Assembly (NCBI GenBank): GCA_009823395.1
Contig: CM020512.1
Location: forward strand, 508,905 to 572,904
Direction of reading: 5' to 3'
Length of the DNA: 64,000 nt
Source: Thamnaconus septentrionalis
Taxonomy: Eukaryota > Chordata > Actinopteri > Tetraodontiformes > Monacanthidae
The notes under the pieces are model-generated. The model was not told the DNA's origin. It worked only from the letters and a program-made list of their open reading frames with translations, and did not search any database. A program made the position numbers and the translations under genes. Shown in pieces: positions 10,394 to 20,996 of the stretch (its first letter is position 1; each line of letters opens with the position of its first letter).

Positions 10394-10990
10394 CTGGGCA
10401 TTCACTTTCCTCTGCCATTAGTACTGCCTGCTCTAGCCAGTACTCAAACTGTTCCTCTCCTGCTGCCACAGGATGTGTCCCAGAAAATATGCGTAGGCGA
10501 TGGTAACCACCCTCAACCGTGGGTTTAGTAGTCTTCTCCAAGAAATCTCCAACTGCTTGGAGAATGGATTCAGTAGGGCTAGCGGAAACTTGTGCAGTGG
10601 GCATCAAAAGATTAAGGTCCTCCATCGTTCTGCCCTCTGCTTGCAGCAGTGCTTTCAGTTTTCCCTGAAAATCTTCAGCAGCAGTGGGGGCACCATCAAT
10701 CAGGATTAATGGCCAGGCTTCTCCACTTTTGGGGGGGAACTACCTCAGGGGGAACACTCAGTCCTGTTAGGGCTTCTCCATATTCCACTAAAACCAACAG
10801 CCATTTCAGTTCTGCATTGAAAAGCCGTCCCCTAACCCGTGCGTGGCCTAGAAATGTTATGGTTTTATAGTTTCTCTTCAATATAGGAAGTTTCCTCATC
10901 TTCTGGAACGAGAACCATAAGCCCACGAGCCTCTTCTATACCCTCACCTCTGCACCATCTCCTCAGCTCAGACACTAATTCAGCAGTAAT
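10394..10990 (-). pseudogene. Gypsy gag, PNMA-like N-terminal part
   Basis: Reading leftward from 10990: ITAELVSELRRWCRGEGIEE, MVLVPEDEETSYIEEKL, then after a stop and frame changes HARVRGRLFNAELKWLLVL, EALTGLSVPPEVVPP, and finally MEDLNLLMP and YHRLRIFSGTHPVAAGEEQF with YWLEQAVLMAEESECP to 10394. The RNA-binding-like head, the promoted VPPEVVPP linker and the RIFSGxxPVPxGEExFExWLEQ capsid start are the PNMA gag signature. At least two frameshifts (near 10860 and 10715) are present. It continues at 7249 beyond LTR B. Confidence 0.6.
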
Positions 10991-11000
10991 GGTGGCAATT

Positions 11001-11470
11001 TTCTAAAAGCAGTTTTAGTTCAAGTGATTCTTATTTTAAACCATTACTGAAGACCCCCAAAAAAAACATCCCAGCAGTGCCTCCATTTTATGTAGCCCGT
11101 CTACCTTCTGTACATGTAGATGGGGCCCCAAGTTCTGTAAGGTCCAGTAATGGTTAAAACCTAAAGTTGACCTAAACCTAAAGAAATAAATCTATGGAGA
11201 AACCAACTTTGCAAATAAAACACTTCTTTACTTACACAGAACTTAAAACAGTGTGCCACAGTCTTTCAACACAAAATCTCCTTTACATGGGAAACAACTC
11301 AATATCCACACAAACAAACAAAACCAAAGTTGCAGGCCTGGCTCGTTGCTCAGGTGCGTGGGGACCAAAAAAAACTGTGGTTGCTTCACTCCAAGGGAGC
11401 ATCAAAGAAAGAAAATAATAGCCAGTACCTGAGTGTAGCTGTTACGAGTAGTGCCCGGTAGGTGGGAGGG
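11001..11470. other. Non-coding leader of the PNMA-like gypsy; possible splice acceptor
   Basis: On the minus strand this lies upstream of the gag. A TTTTAG motif at about 11000-11005 is followed directly by the first open gag codons (AAAATTGCC), and that TAG is also the in-frame stop, so the frame opens exactly where an acceptor would cut. A donor-like CAG|GTACTG lies near 11426-11434. No protein domain is recognisable. Confidence 0.3.
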
Positions 11471-11815
11471 CGATAGCGGTGGCAGTGGAACCGTGCGCTT
11501 CGGAGCTTCGCGCTTCGGAGCAGGCTTGCGGCTCGGCTCTGAGCGCTCTCCGGTGGTTGAGAGGGCTGCTGATTTAGCTGCTTCTCCACCGTTGCCTTCT
11601 CCACTCATCGGACAGATGGAACTGTGCCCACTGGACCTCGGGCAGACGTCGTAGTCGACAGCTCCTCTCTGCTGGAAAATACTTGCTGTACTCCCATGTA
11701 CTCCGGTGGAAAACACTTGGGGTAATCCCATGTACTCGGCTCCGTCACGGTTCTCCCGTCGGCATTCACCTGCCTTCGCGCACCTGCGTTCAATCAGTTC
11801 TTCTTGCTGTTTCTT
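11471..11815 (-). other. GC-rich exon-like segment with internal 34-bp duplication
   Basis: Minus-strand GC-rich DNA reads MSGEGNGGEAAKSAALSTTG then a Pro/Arg-rich tail and ends at a donor-like GTACTG near 11430. At about 11672-11740 a 34-bp unit occurs twice in tandem with substitutions (each starts GAGTACATGGGA on the minus strand and ends in TTTTCCA). It follows a TATA-like box at 11823-11830. It may be the leader or LTR R-U5 of the gypsy or a host first exon; I cannot tell. Confidence 0.3.
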
Positions 11816-11822
11816 CTTACTT

Positions 11823-11830
11823 CCTTATAA
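11823..11830 (-). promoter_or_regulatory. TATA-like box upstream of the exon-like segment
   Basis: Minus-strand TTATAAGG sits in CCCTTATAAGGAAG, about 10 bp left of which the GC-rich exon-like segment begins. Spacing of 25-35 bp to a start site would place initiation near 11795. Inference from motif and position only. Confidence 0.3.
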
Positions 11831-11889
11831 GGGCCATGGGATCAACCATTGTCCAATGTCTACATTGCCACAGCTGAAAACAATCTTTT

Positions 11890-12483
11890 AACAATGAATA
11901 AACTTACAAAAATAAAACAGACAGTTTTAGCATTCGTACAATACAATACTCTTCTGTTTACAATCACACGTTTGCAATGATAATAATAATAATAATAATA
12001 ATAATAATATCCTTAGGACCTTATTTATTTCACTAGTTTATGTATGTATGTATGTTTTTATATATTTAAATATCTATGGGCTACATGAGCAGGCACCTTC
12101 TGCACACAATGTACACTTGTGTATCTTAAATAATAGTTAGGGCGACCATTCTGCAGGATGTTCTTGTATTTTATTTTCACTTGCACACACGTACACACAC
12201 ACGCACACACACACACACACACACATAAGAGGAATTTTTTTTAAGTTCAAACAGAAATTCAGTAAAGTCAGTGAACTCACCTATATATCAAAATTGTTAC
12301 ACTTTGTTGCAGTTACATTTACACAATTTCACTTAGGTCTGCAATTAATTTTACCTACAATTTCAACTGGTTCATTAAAGGAATATGACTACATTTTTGG
12401 ATATGATTATTATTATTAGCTATTATGATCGTAATTGCGACTGTTTCAGCGGAGCAGCGAGTTTGTATTTGTGCACTACTTAC
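11890..12483. repeat. AT-rich spacer with (TAA)n and (CA)n microsatellites
   Basis: About nine TAA units lie at 11981-12009, a GTAT run near 12040-12055, and an interrupted CA tract at 12184-12226. No coding frame is convincing between them. Confidence 0.75.
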
Positions 12484-12680
12484 GCATTCAGGCGGTCTAT
12501 GATACTTTGCCACGCTTTTCTCTCTGTTTTGTAATTGTGGCGGTGTTGCCTTTGTTCTTTATTTTGTTCTTTAACCTCCTCATAAGCCTCCATGAGGATT
12601 TGAATCGGTGACTCCGAGCTCGATAACAGGGGTCTATTTAAGGAAGCCGCGTGTGCACACTTATCCAGGATAGGTTTCAC
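12484..12680 (-). CDS. Possible single exon ending at a GTAAGT donor
   Basis: A minus-strand open stretch of about 65 codons has strongly protein-like composition, with ASLNRPLLSSSESPIQIL, EAYEEVKEQNKEQRQHRH and TERKAWQSIIDRL, a charged helix. It ends exactly at GTAAGT (12478-12483), a perfect 5' splice donor; without splicing the next codon is TAA. No ATG starts it, so an upstream exon would be needed, and no clear acceptor with a pyrimidine tract is visible. I do not recognise the family. It may be a scrap of a transposase gene. Confidence 0.25.
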
Positions 12681-12867
12681 CTGGCTTGATGAATTTGTGT
12701 GTGCTCATCCTGGATGGAACAGGAACCCAGAGCTTTCACTAACACAGCCGTTCGCTTGGTGTCTTCATAGCACTTACATGATAGCAACATGTTGTCTGAT
12801 TGCTGCTTTGCAGATAGCTCACTAGTAGCAGCAGAGACAAGTCAGCGAACAAGTTAATAGAGACAAG

Positions 12868-13754
12868 GGCTGTGTCCCAATTCAGGGTCTGCAGCCTGCA
12901 GTCCTCCGAAGGGCGTGGCCAACAGAGGACCCACCTCCGTTAACCAAATGGGACGGTCTAACCTTTGGCGTATTTCCTTGTTGCTTCACCGCCGTTCACC
13001 TAACGTCACCATCACTGCTGGCCAACCCCGCGAAGTACGAGAGACAGTACAGAGAGACAAGACAAACCGTTTTTATATTATAATACATTTTAAGTTTTTA
13101 TAGTATCAAGCTAACCATTACTCAGCATTAACAGTCACATATTTTAATCGAATTTTGGGGTTTTGGTTAAACATGTATGGCGTTGGATGTTCAAAGAAGT
13201 AAAAATCCTACACTAAAAACTTATTTTTTTATGTGAAATTTGAATACTTACATTTATATGTTTTGTCTTTGCCAATAGATGCCACCATTTTAGTTGACTT
13301 CTTTTGACTCAGCAGCAGCACGCAACATTGCTCGCTATTTGTAATTCTAATTTAAAAATATCTGTCTTAAATTGCTTGCATTTAGACGTACTTTTCACAC
13401 GTCTAAATGATGCCCCAAAGTGTTTTAATTAGCAACAGGTATTTTAACAGTTGTTTTAAAAGAAGGAATTTAAGTGCCTTATTTACTGACTTACTTTACT
13501 TACTTTGTAATTCATATGCACCTCTTAATTTACTTTGTTTTTGTTTCCTTTACAAAATCCCCATTTTCATTAATTTTTCTGTATCTGTGTTCATTATCCT
13601 CTTTGAGAGTCTGTATTTTCATATTTTCAATAAAGTTCTTTGGAGCATCCTTTGAATTTTAATGAATTGGGACAGGCCTTGGCACAGTGTTGTGACGTAA
13701 CTGGCTTTCAAATGCAGGTTTTGAAGGCTGCAGACCCTGAATTGGGACGCAGCC
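12868..13754. mobile_element. Non-autonomous DNA transposon, family M1 copy 1 (887 bp)
   Basis: Terminal inverted repeats match at 28 of 29 positions; the left starts GGCTGTGTCCCAATTCAG and the reverse complement of the right starts GGCTGCGTCCCAATTCAG. A 3-bp duplication AAG flanks it (12865-12867, 13755-13757). The interior has no transposase. A second, right-half copy is at 32390-32880, sharing phrases such as TATGGCGTTGG and GTGAAATTTGAATACTT. Superfamily is not settled; a 3-bp duplication would fit PIF/Harbinger. Confidence 0.8.
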
Positions 13755-14582
13755 AAGGAATCACAAAGTGACTCTTGATTCTTTTCTTTTTTTTTTCTTC
13801 AGGGCTCGCACATCACCGACACACACAAGCGTCAGAACTCTGACAAATACATTCAAAAAGATATGCATCGATGTACTTCATTTCCAGATGTTATGACGGC
13901 AATCATGAGGCTTTAAGTGACAAAGTGCTTCCAATTCCAAAACGTTAACAGCAGCAAAATAATTGCCCCGTTTTTTATTTCATAAAATCGATAAAAGTAA
14001 CCAGTAAAATCAACAGCGGGGTCATTAATTAATTAATCTAAAAAAAAGTGTGTTTGTGTGTGTTTTAAAAGCAGATATAAATAAAGACATGAAAGTGCTG
14101 CTGCAGTCTGTGTGCCGCTAAACACTCATTTATTACATTTACTTACCATCTTATTAAGTAAATTTCACTTTAACTGCACTCTAACATTGCTTATACAAGC
14201 TTAGTGAGCACCCCTACATCACCCCCTTCCTGACACACACACACACACACACACACAGCATTCTAAACGGCTTGAAAGCAAATATTTGCCCATACATGGG
14301 TGTGTGTGGAGCGGTGTGTGTTTGTGTCGGGGGGGGGCATTCGCAGAGTCAACACGGCTGTGTCAGTGGATGTGAAATAATCATGCGGTGGGTTTAAGCA
14401 GCTGCTTGCTTGCAGCCTGTTCACAGTGTCTCTTCAGCGCTAATTTGTCACTGTCAAGTTTCTCACACTTTTTTCTTTCTCCTCGTCAAGCTGGAGGGCC
14501 AGCCTACTTTGATTCTATTCTGAGAGGGTTTTCCAGGGGATGTAGATGTGTGCGTGTGTGTGTGTACAGCTATTTGTGTATC
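13755..14582. other. Non-coding spacer with (CA)n
   Basis: No gene is visible. A CA tract lies at 14235-14258 and a G-run at 14330-14337. A T-run lies near 13787-13797. Short frames have low-complexity or no recognisable content. Confidence 0.5.
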
Positions 14583-14758
14583 CATAGGTGTCAAACTCTG
14601 GCCTGCAGGCCAAATATGGCCTGCAATACAAACCTGCTACTAGAGCTTGTCGACGCTATTATACAGCACATGTAACTGCTAATACTACAAATCCAAGAAT
14701 GCTCTGCTGGTATTTTGGTAATTTTTGGACCACTGTGTATTTGAGTTTGACACCCCAG
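14583..14758. mobile_element. hAT MITE, family M2 copy 1
   Basis: The left end reads CATAGGTGTCAAACTC and the right end, reverse-complemented, CTGGGGTGTCAAACTC. The body (GGCCTGCAGGCC, TACAGCACATGTA, AGAATGCTCTGCTGGTATTT) recurs at 25868-26080 and, reversed, at 37380-37520. No clear target duplication remains. The ends are of the CAGGGGTGTCAAA hAT type. Confidence 0.65.
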
Positions 14759-14981
14759 GTAGACAGTAACTAAGTAACCAGAATGTCCAAACTATGACAG
14801 AACACCCCCCTCAAGGGACGGCTCCTGACGTCCCCAAAATGGTTCCACACTGGCAGAAGGGACGGCCCTGAGGCTGCTGGTGGAAGTCTGCAATGAGGCT
14901 GTGGTCGAGGATGAAGCTTGCAGGTATCCATGATCACTCTTCTGGACCGTACCCCTCCCAGTCGACGAGATACTGGAGACC

Positions 14982-16963
14982 TCACCCACGGAGCGGAAGG
15001 TTGAGATAGATAGATAGGCGACAACGGCGAATGAAGGCCTGAATGGATGGGCAAGAGACTTCCTTCTCCAGGGCAGGGAAAAGAGGAGGCTGGTAACCAT
15101 AGGCGCAGTGGAATGGTGAGAGGCTGGTGGAGGAGCTGGTCAGGGTGTTGTGGGCGTACTCTACCCACAGCAGCAGTTGCGACCAGGACGATGGGTTACT
15201 GGAGACCATACAGCGAAGTGCCACCTCCATCTCCTGGTTCTTTCTCTCAGTCTGACCATTGGACTGGGGATGGAACCCGGATGACAAACTGGCCGAGGCT
15301 CCGATGAGGATGCAGAACTCTCTCCAGAATACAGATGAGAACTGGGGCCCCCGAGCAGATACCACGTTCACTGGAAGCCCATGGATGCGAAAGACGTGTT
15401 GGAGGACTAGTTCAGCTGTCTCTTTCGCAGAGGGGAGCTTGCGCCGGGGAATAAAGTGAGCCATTTTGATCCACCACACTCATGATGGCTGTTTGGCCTC
15501 TCTCTTCTACTCCCCAAGTGATGGTGGCAAACAGGTTGGCAGAGGGAAGGATGGTATCCGTTCCTACGGCTGACTCCTTTCCCTTCAGGAACTGTCGAGA
15601 AAGGGCGTCGGGCTTCACGTTGCGGCTCCCAGGACGGTAGGACAGAGTGAAATTGAATTTTGTGAAGAATAAGGATCACCGAGCCTGTCTGGAGTTCAGA
15701 CCGAGTGTACTCCAATTTCTTGTGGTCGGTCCAGACTAGGAAAGGCTGAGTGGTACCCTCCAACCAGTGACGCCACTCTTCCAGCGCCAGCTTGACTGCC
15801 AGTAGCTCACGGTTGCCAATGTCATAGTTCATCTCGGCTGGGGTGAGACGCCGAGAGAAAGACACAGGGATGAAGCTTCTGGTCATCGGCTGGCCGCTGG
15901 GAGAGGACTGCCCCCACCCCGACGTCTGAGGCATCCACCTCAAAGATGCATTGTCTCTCAGGATCTGGCATGCAAAGGATGGGGGTCGAGGTGAAGCGGG
16001 CCCTAAGAGAGTGGAACGCAGCTGCAGCGGCGGGAGACCAGCAGAAGGTTTTTTTTAGAGATGTTAAGGCAGTGAGAGGGGCTGCTACTGTGCTGAACCC
16101 TCGGATAAAGCGGCGGTAGAAATTAGCGAAGCCTAGGAACCTCTGTAGCTGCTTCCGAGACTCGGGGACGGGCCAGGCAGCGACAGCGGAGACCTTGGCT
16201 GGGTCCATCTGTAGGCTCCCCTGTCCAATCACATGCCCCAGGAAAGAGACCGAGAGGCATGGAACTCACATTTCTCAGCCTTCACAAACAGGGAGTTCTC
16301 CAACAGTCGTCAGAGGACCACTTGGAAGTGGTGGACAGGATCCTCCTTGGTTTTGGAGTAGATGAGGATGTTGTCGAGGTACACAAAAACGTATTTATGG
16401 AGCATATCACGGAGCACGTCTTTGACAAGGGCTTGAAAAACGGCAGGGGCGTTGGTGAGACCAAAAGGCGTGACTAGATATTCGTAGTGCCCTGTGGGAG
16501 TGTTGAATGCAGTCTTCCACTCGTCCCCGTCCCGGATGCGTACCAGGTGGTAGGCGTTACGAAGATCCAGACGACGGGCGGAGGATGCCGGCAGCCAGGG
16601 AGTCGTTTATATACGATTCCATGGTCTGTCTTTCGGGTGCAGACATAGCATACAGACGACCCCGTGGTGGACTAGTGCCAGGAAGTAGGCCTTGACCTTA
16701 CTGAAAACCTCCCTGAAGTCATGGTTCTCTGCTGGAACATTGCAGAGATCAGGAGATGAGATAGCGCTGGTGGTGGGTTGAGGAGACTTGATGACTGGTC
16801 GGGCTCCACCCCAGGATGGACCCGGTTGCCCAGTCGATATGGGGGTTATGACGACGGAGCCAGGGGTAACCCAGAATGAGAGGAATGCGAGAGGATTTTA
16901 GGAAATGGAAACTGATCGTCTCGGTGGTTTCCAGAGATGAGCATCTGAACAGGCCTTGTCTGA
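14982..16963 (-). pseudogene. Gypsy pol: protease end, RT, RNase H, partial integrase
   Basis: Reading leftward: [18 protein letters not shown] (protease-RT junction, near 16850), RT with [23 protein letters not shown] sequence in broken frames, [19 protein letters not shown] (RT thumb, about 16110), [17 protein letters not shown] (RNase H), [16 protein letters not shown] RNase H end, then a jump over the integrase zinc finger into [19 protein letters not shown] and [14 protein letters not shown]. The second catalytic position of the integrase, normally Asp in SDRGPQF, reads Ala. Several frameshifts are present. A dead copy of a typical fish gypsy pol. Confidence 0.8.
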
Positions 16964-16967
16964 TGAG

Positions 16968-17227
16968 TGTAATGGAAAATAAGTATTCTTGGCCTCCCGG
17001 GTAATATGTGAGTTTCACTGTATAACCTTCTCGAGACATTCTCCTCGTGGCCCGCCAGGGTAAGATATTCGTTGTTTTGTTTTCCTCTCTTCTCCTCCTC
17101 CTTCTTCCTTATCTTGTCCCCTCCCGGTCCTTCTCCTTCCTTTCCTCTTCGCACTTGCACTCGCATTCATTTGAGCTCTTGCACTTGTTGCATCAGTTGG
17201 TTGTACTGTGTTTGTGCCTCGGAGCTC
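16968..17227 (+). repeat. ERV left LTR, truncated
   Basis: It aligns with 21729 onward (GGAAAATAAGTATTCTTGG, then a shared TCTCCTCCTCCTTCTTCC tract and CACTTGCACTCGCATTC). It lacks two short insertions seen in the right LTR (an 18-bp stretch near 21885 and a few bases near 21968) and ends at GGAGCTC, where the right LTR continues for about 85 bp. The missing end and primer site mark a deletion. Confidence 0.85.
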
Positions 17228-17315
17228 GAAAGGATCGAAAGGGAACCTGCGACCGAGGTTCGAAGAGGATCCAACTCAGAGCAGCTGAGGAGGGGGGTGG
17301 AGTGCGGGACACGGC

Positions 17316-18491
17316 ATGGATCCGGCGAGACGGACCCCCGGCCTACAGCCTTTTCGCAGGGAAGTGATGCACACACACACATGCCACACGCTTCTTGCAA
17401 CAAAGAAACGCTTGCTGTCCCCTCTAACTACCCCTCCCCTGCTGACACATACACTGATTCACTTTCTGATGTTGAGTCTGCTGACACACACTGATTCATG
17501 TTCTGATGTTGAGTCTGCTGACACATACACTGATTCACAGTCTGATGTTGATTACTTTGAAGCGTACACTGATTTACATGCTGATGCTGATTCGTGTTGT
17601 GACAGTGATTTAGGTTCGACTGATTGCTCTCAGTCTGACAGTGAGACATGCATTGACACTGACACAGAGTCCGAGGTTAATTTACGTGACAAGATTTTGA
17701 GCACCATCGACAGGTTAGAACGTCATCACGTTCCTCCTCCACTTACATACATGTTGTATAACAAAGCTCCTTTTGAAAAACTGCCACGTGTCACCCTTAG
17801 AATTATGGATAAAGACATCACTTTCCTAGCCGATAGCGGAGCAACACTGTCGCTCATTCGTGCAGAGGAACTTCCCCAGTGTAAAAAAAGTGGGAGATAT
17901 ACTTATTCTATCAGGGCAGCTGGAATGAAGACAAGAGAGCCTCTCACCACTCCACTTACTTGCATTGATTATGGCGACAAGACATGCACATCTCAAAAAC
18001 AAATTCAACACAGCTTCATATTATCAGAAGTGTGTCCGATGAATTTGTTGGAAAGAGATTTGCTTCTAGCCCTGGGCATGAATCTCATCTCCACCCCCGA
18101 CGGGTTGATTGTTGCCAGGTCGTTATCTTCCTCGGCCTTGGCTCAAATTCCTAAGCTTCTCTTGCATGTCTACCAGTGGTTGCTTCCCCTCGAGGCCTCA
18201 GCAGAATTGATAGCGGCGGCCAAAGATAAAGTGCCGGGTGATGCTCACTTCATGAAGGCTCCTAATTTGCACTGCACAGCCAGTGTAACGAATGAAAGAA
18301 ACGGCGTGTTTGAGAGTCAGTTTTTTTCAAGCGTGAATGATGGCCTTTTTGTTTCAACTTTATTTTGGGGCCCCCAACGATGTGTTGCCTCTGTTACACT
18401 CACACCAGAGCAGAGTGCATTTTTTCTGTCCGTGGGTCCACTCCACACATTTCACTTTCCAAGGGCCCAGACGATGAGTGGAAGGACCTAG
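17316..18491 (+). pseudogene. ERV protease region with acidic repeat head
   Basis: A 391-codon frame opens at ATG 17316. Codons 40-125 are an acidic Asp/Ser/Thr/Cys-rich region from a degenerate DNA tandem repeat. Codons 125-260 hold a retroviral aspartic protease: LRIMDKDITFLADSGATLSLI gives the D-S-G active site, and NLLERDLLLALGMNL the C-terminal G-R/L-D-like element. The remainder (about 260-391) is the protease-RT linker. The frame is intact but is fused at its start to post-deletion sequence, so the first 40 residues are not native gag. Kept as pseudogene because flanking genes are broken. Confidence 0.6.
17439..17560 (+). repeat. Tandem repeat of about 38-48 bp in the ERV acidic region
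   Basis: The phrase CTGACACATACACTGATTC recurs at about 17441, 17480 (shortened) and 17518, each followed by a TCTGATGTTGA phrase. The units are not all multiples of three, so the repeat shifts frame between copies, which explains the change from Thr/His/Leu-rich to Asp/Ser-rich protein. Confidence 0.7.
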
Positions 18492-18740
18492 GTCCCTTTT
18501 TGACAAAATGCCTGTCGACCAATGACTGGCACCCAGATGAGCAGGGACATTTTTACTCCCCCTCCCTGAATGTGCACAAGACTGATTTTCCACTGGAAAC
18601 ACCTTCGCTCTCTGCATCTAGCAGACACACGTGACGGCGAGCGCCACAGCAAAAGTTTTGCATGTTTCACTGATACATCGCAGCTGCCCGAGGAACTGAG
18701 TGAGGTTCCCTCCTCACTGTGGACTGCTCACAAATACGAC

Positions 18741-19835
18741 GTGGGACTGATCAAAGGTGCCGAACCGGTGAAGATCACGCCCAAAAGTGATATTCGGCCC
18801 AACCAGCCGCAATAGCCACGCACAAAGAAACAGCTGATGTCCTTTTTGGGCCTTTGTGGGTATTGTAGAAATGTTGTTCCAGATTTCTCTATCCTCGAGA
18901 AGCCAATGAGGGAGTTCATTCACAAACCAGGCATGACCATGTCATCTCAGCTCGCCTGGTCCGAAGCGGCTGAACACGTGTTTACGGCCATGAAAAAGGC
19001 CATGCAGTCGCCTCCCACTTTGGGCATCCCCGACCGCACGAAACCGTTCGTCCAGGCTGTTGATGAGAGAGAAGGATGCATGACTTCTGTTCTTTTGCAG
19101 AAACACGGCACTGACCTCAGACCTGTTGGTTACTTTTCAGCTAAACTCGATCCGGTCGCAGCGGGCCTGCCAAAGTGTCTGCGCGCCACAGCTGCCACTG
19201 AAAAAGCCCTGTCAGCATCCCGTGACATCGTGGGATATGCGCAGCTCACGTTGTTGGTACCGCACGCCGTGTCCCTCATTTTAGCAGAGCAGCGCACGTC
19301 ACATCTCTCTGCTGCACGGTACCTGCGTTATCACACCTGCTTGCTCGAAATGCCGAATGTGACTGTGAAGAGATGCAACACATTCAACCCAGCATCTCTC
19401 ATGCCTCTCCCCACCGACGGAGAGCCACACGACTGCATCACCGAGCTGGACACAGTTTGCTCCCCTCGACCTGACCTGACTGACGAACCCCTTGCTAATG
19501 CTGATTTTGTTTTCTACATAGATGGTTCAGCATTCCGGGACGACAAAGGCGCCAACAGAGTTGGTTATGCAGTTGTCTCCGACTCGGAGGTCGTCTGTTG
19601 TGACTCCCTTCCATGTCACCTCTCAGCACAAGGGGCAGAGCTGGTCGCGCTAACTGAAGCATGCAAATGTGCTGCGGTCAAGTCTGTCACAATCTACACA
19701 GACTCTCGTTATGCATTTTGTGTCGTTCATGACTTTGGGGCACTGTGGAAATGCAGGAACTTCCTCAAGTCAGACGGGAAGCTGGTGTTAAATCATGTGC
19801 TTATTTGCAAGCCATACTTTTGCCCTCCCAGATAG
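18741..19835 (+). pseudogene. ERV reverse transcriptase ends and RNase H
   Basis: GAEPVKITPKSDIRPNQPQ (18755-18812) is the RT start, followed at once, after a stop, by RTKKQLMSFLGLCGYCRN of the thumb: the whole palm, with its catalytic aspartates, is deleted. From ATG 18837 a 332-codon frame covers the connection (RPVGYFSAKLDPVAAGLP) and a full RNase H with FYIDGSAFRDDKG, AQGAELVALTEAC and IYTDSRYAF, the D-E-D set. The frame stops at 19835, near the RNase H end, through a frameshift into the next frame. Confidence 0.75.
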
Positions 19836-20925
19836 CAGTATGTAAATGTTCTGCTCACACTAACCTTCGTGACCCTGTCTCCCAGGGCAACGCCAGAGCT
19901 GACACAGCAGCGAAGTCAGCTGCAAAGCTACCTGCACCCTTGTCAGCCACAGAGCCGATGATGACAGCCTCATTTGAGGAAGCTGATGCATCAATGGCTG
20001 AGATGCAGTCCCTCGTCACAGTGAAGGAGAAGGCCGCTTGGTGCTCCGCTGGCGCACGCTGGGACCGCGTTTCTGACATTTGGGTAGGACCAAACGGTAA
20101 CCCATGTCTGCCAAAGCATTTCGCTAAATTGACACATGGGTTAGACCATGTGTCAAAAGGGGGGATGTTGGAGTTAATCAATCAATTTTGGTTCACTCGA
20201 GGGTTTTCAGTCGTGGTACAAAAGCATTGTGAAGCGTGTTTAATCTGCCTCTCACAAAATGCAGGACGACCAGTCAAGATGGCAGCAATAGCAGCACACC
20301 CGGCTCCAACCAGACCGTTTGAGCATGTCATGATGGACTTTATCGAATTGACACCATCAGCGGGGAAAAAGTACTGTCTGGTCATGGTTGATATGTGGTC
20401 GAAATGGGTCGAAGCGTTCCCCAGCGCCACACAATCAGCTAGTCCTAGTAGATTGTCCTGATGTACATGAGAATGAGGAGATGCGCACGCGCTAATCTCA
20501 GTCCTTTTGAAGTTTTGTTTGCAGCTCCTCCCCAGATTGGGATGACCACAGGAGGAAAGGCACTCCCCTCCACGGCCTTGTGTGAAGATACAATACTAAC
20601 CTATTGTTCCAACCTTGCATCCGCTCTAGCAGACGTAAGGCGCCAAGTGTCCGCTGCTTTACCCCAGGCTGCGACGGGACCGCTCCACTGCCTGAAGCCT
20701 GGCGACTACGTCCTGGTGAAGGACCTCCGGAGAAAGAGCTGGAAAGCAAGTCGCTGGCTGGGGCGGTTCCAAGTGCTCCTGGTGACGCAGACCGCCGTCA
20801 AAGTGGCTGAGAGGGCCACCTGGATCCACGCAAGCCACTGCAAGCGAGTCGTCGCCGGGGAGCTGACAAAGGCACTCCAGAGAGAGGAGGAGAGCCACGT
20901 GCCGGATCATCACCTGACGCTGTAG
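19745..20925 (+). pseudogene. ERV integrase, middle deleted
   Basis: Frame one (to 20461) has the RNase H tail (NARADTAAKSAAKL), an HHCC zinc region (LTHGLDHVSKGG with KHCEACLICL) and the first catalytic Asp (HVMMDFIELTPSAGKKY), then stops at WSKWVEAFPSATQSA. Frame two (20461-20925) holds ANLSPFEVLFAAPPQIG and an SH3-like C-terminal domain (LKPGDYVLVKDLRRKSW, ending WIHASHCKRV) and ends in a proper stop. The second Asp and Glu of the core are missing, so it is inactive. The WIHASHCK ending is typical of gamma/epsilon-type retroviruses. Confidence 0.75.
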
Positions 20926-20996
20926 GACGCCGAGGACGCCGGGAGCTGACGAGTGAAAGGTGAATCAAAACGCTTCACTCCAACGAAAGCAGCAAG

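Larger units (their letters stand above)
5764..11000 (-). mobile_element. Ty3/gypsy element with PNMA-like gag, split by solo LTR B and a hAT
   Basis: Minus-strand gag begins near 10990, breaks at 10394, resumes at 7249 and runs through a zinc knuckle into an aspartic protease that stops at 5779. The 3.1 kb between is LTR B plus a nested hAT. RT, RNase H and integrase are missing on the left, so only gag-pro survives. The gag resembles the family from which vertebrate PNMA genes derive. Frameshifts and three or more stops show it is dead. Confidence 0.65.

Noticed and set aside
5764..12000. A complete LTR pair for the PNMA-like gypsy
   Set aside because: I looked for a copy of 11000-11900 left of 5779 and found none; pol and the left LTR appear lost.
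17047..17494. 106- and 140-codon plus frames
   Set aside because: They run across the ERV left LTR and deletion join; no gag-like motif.
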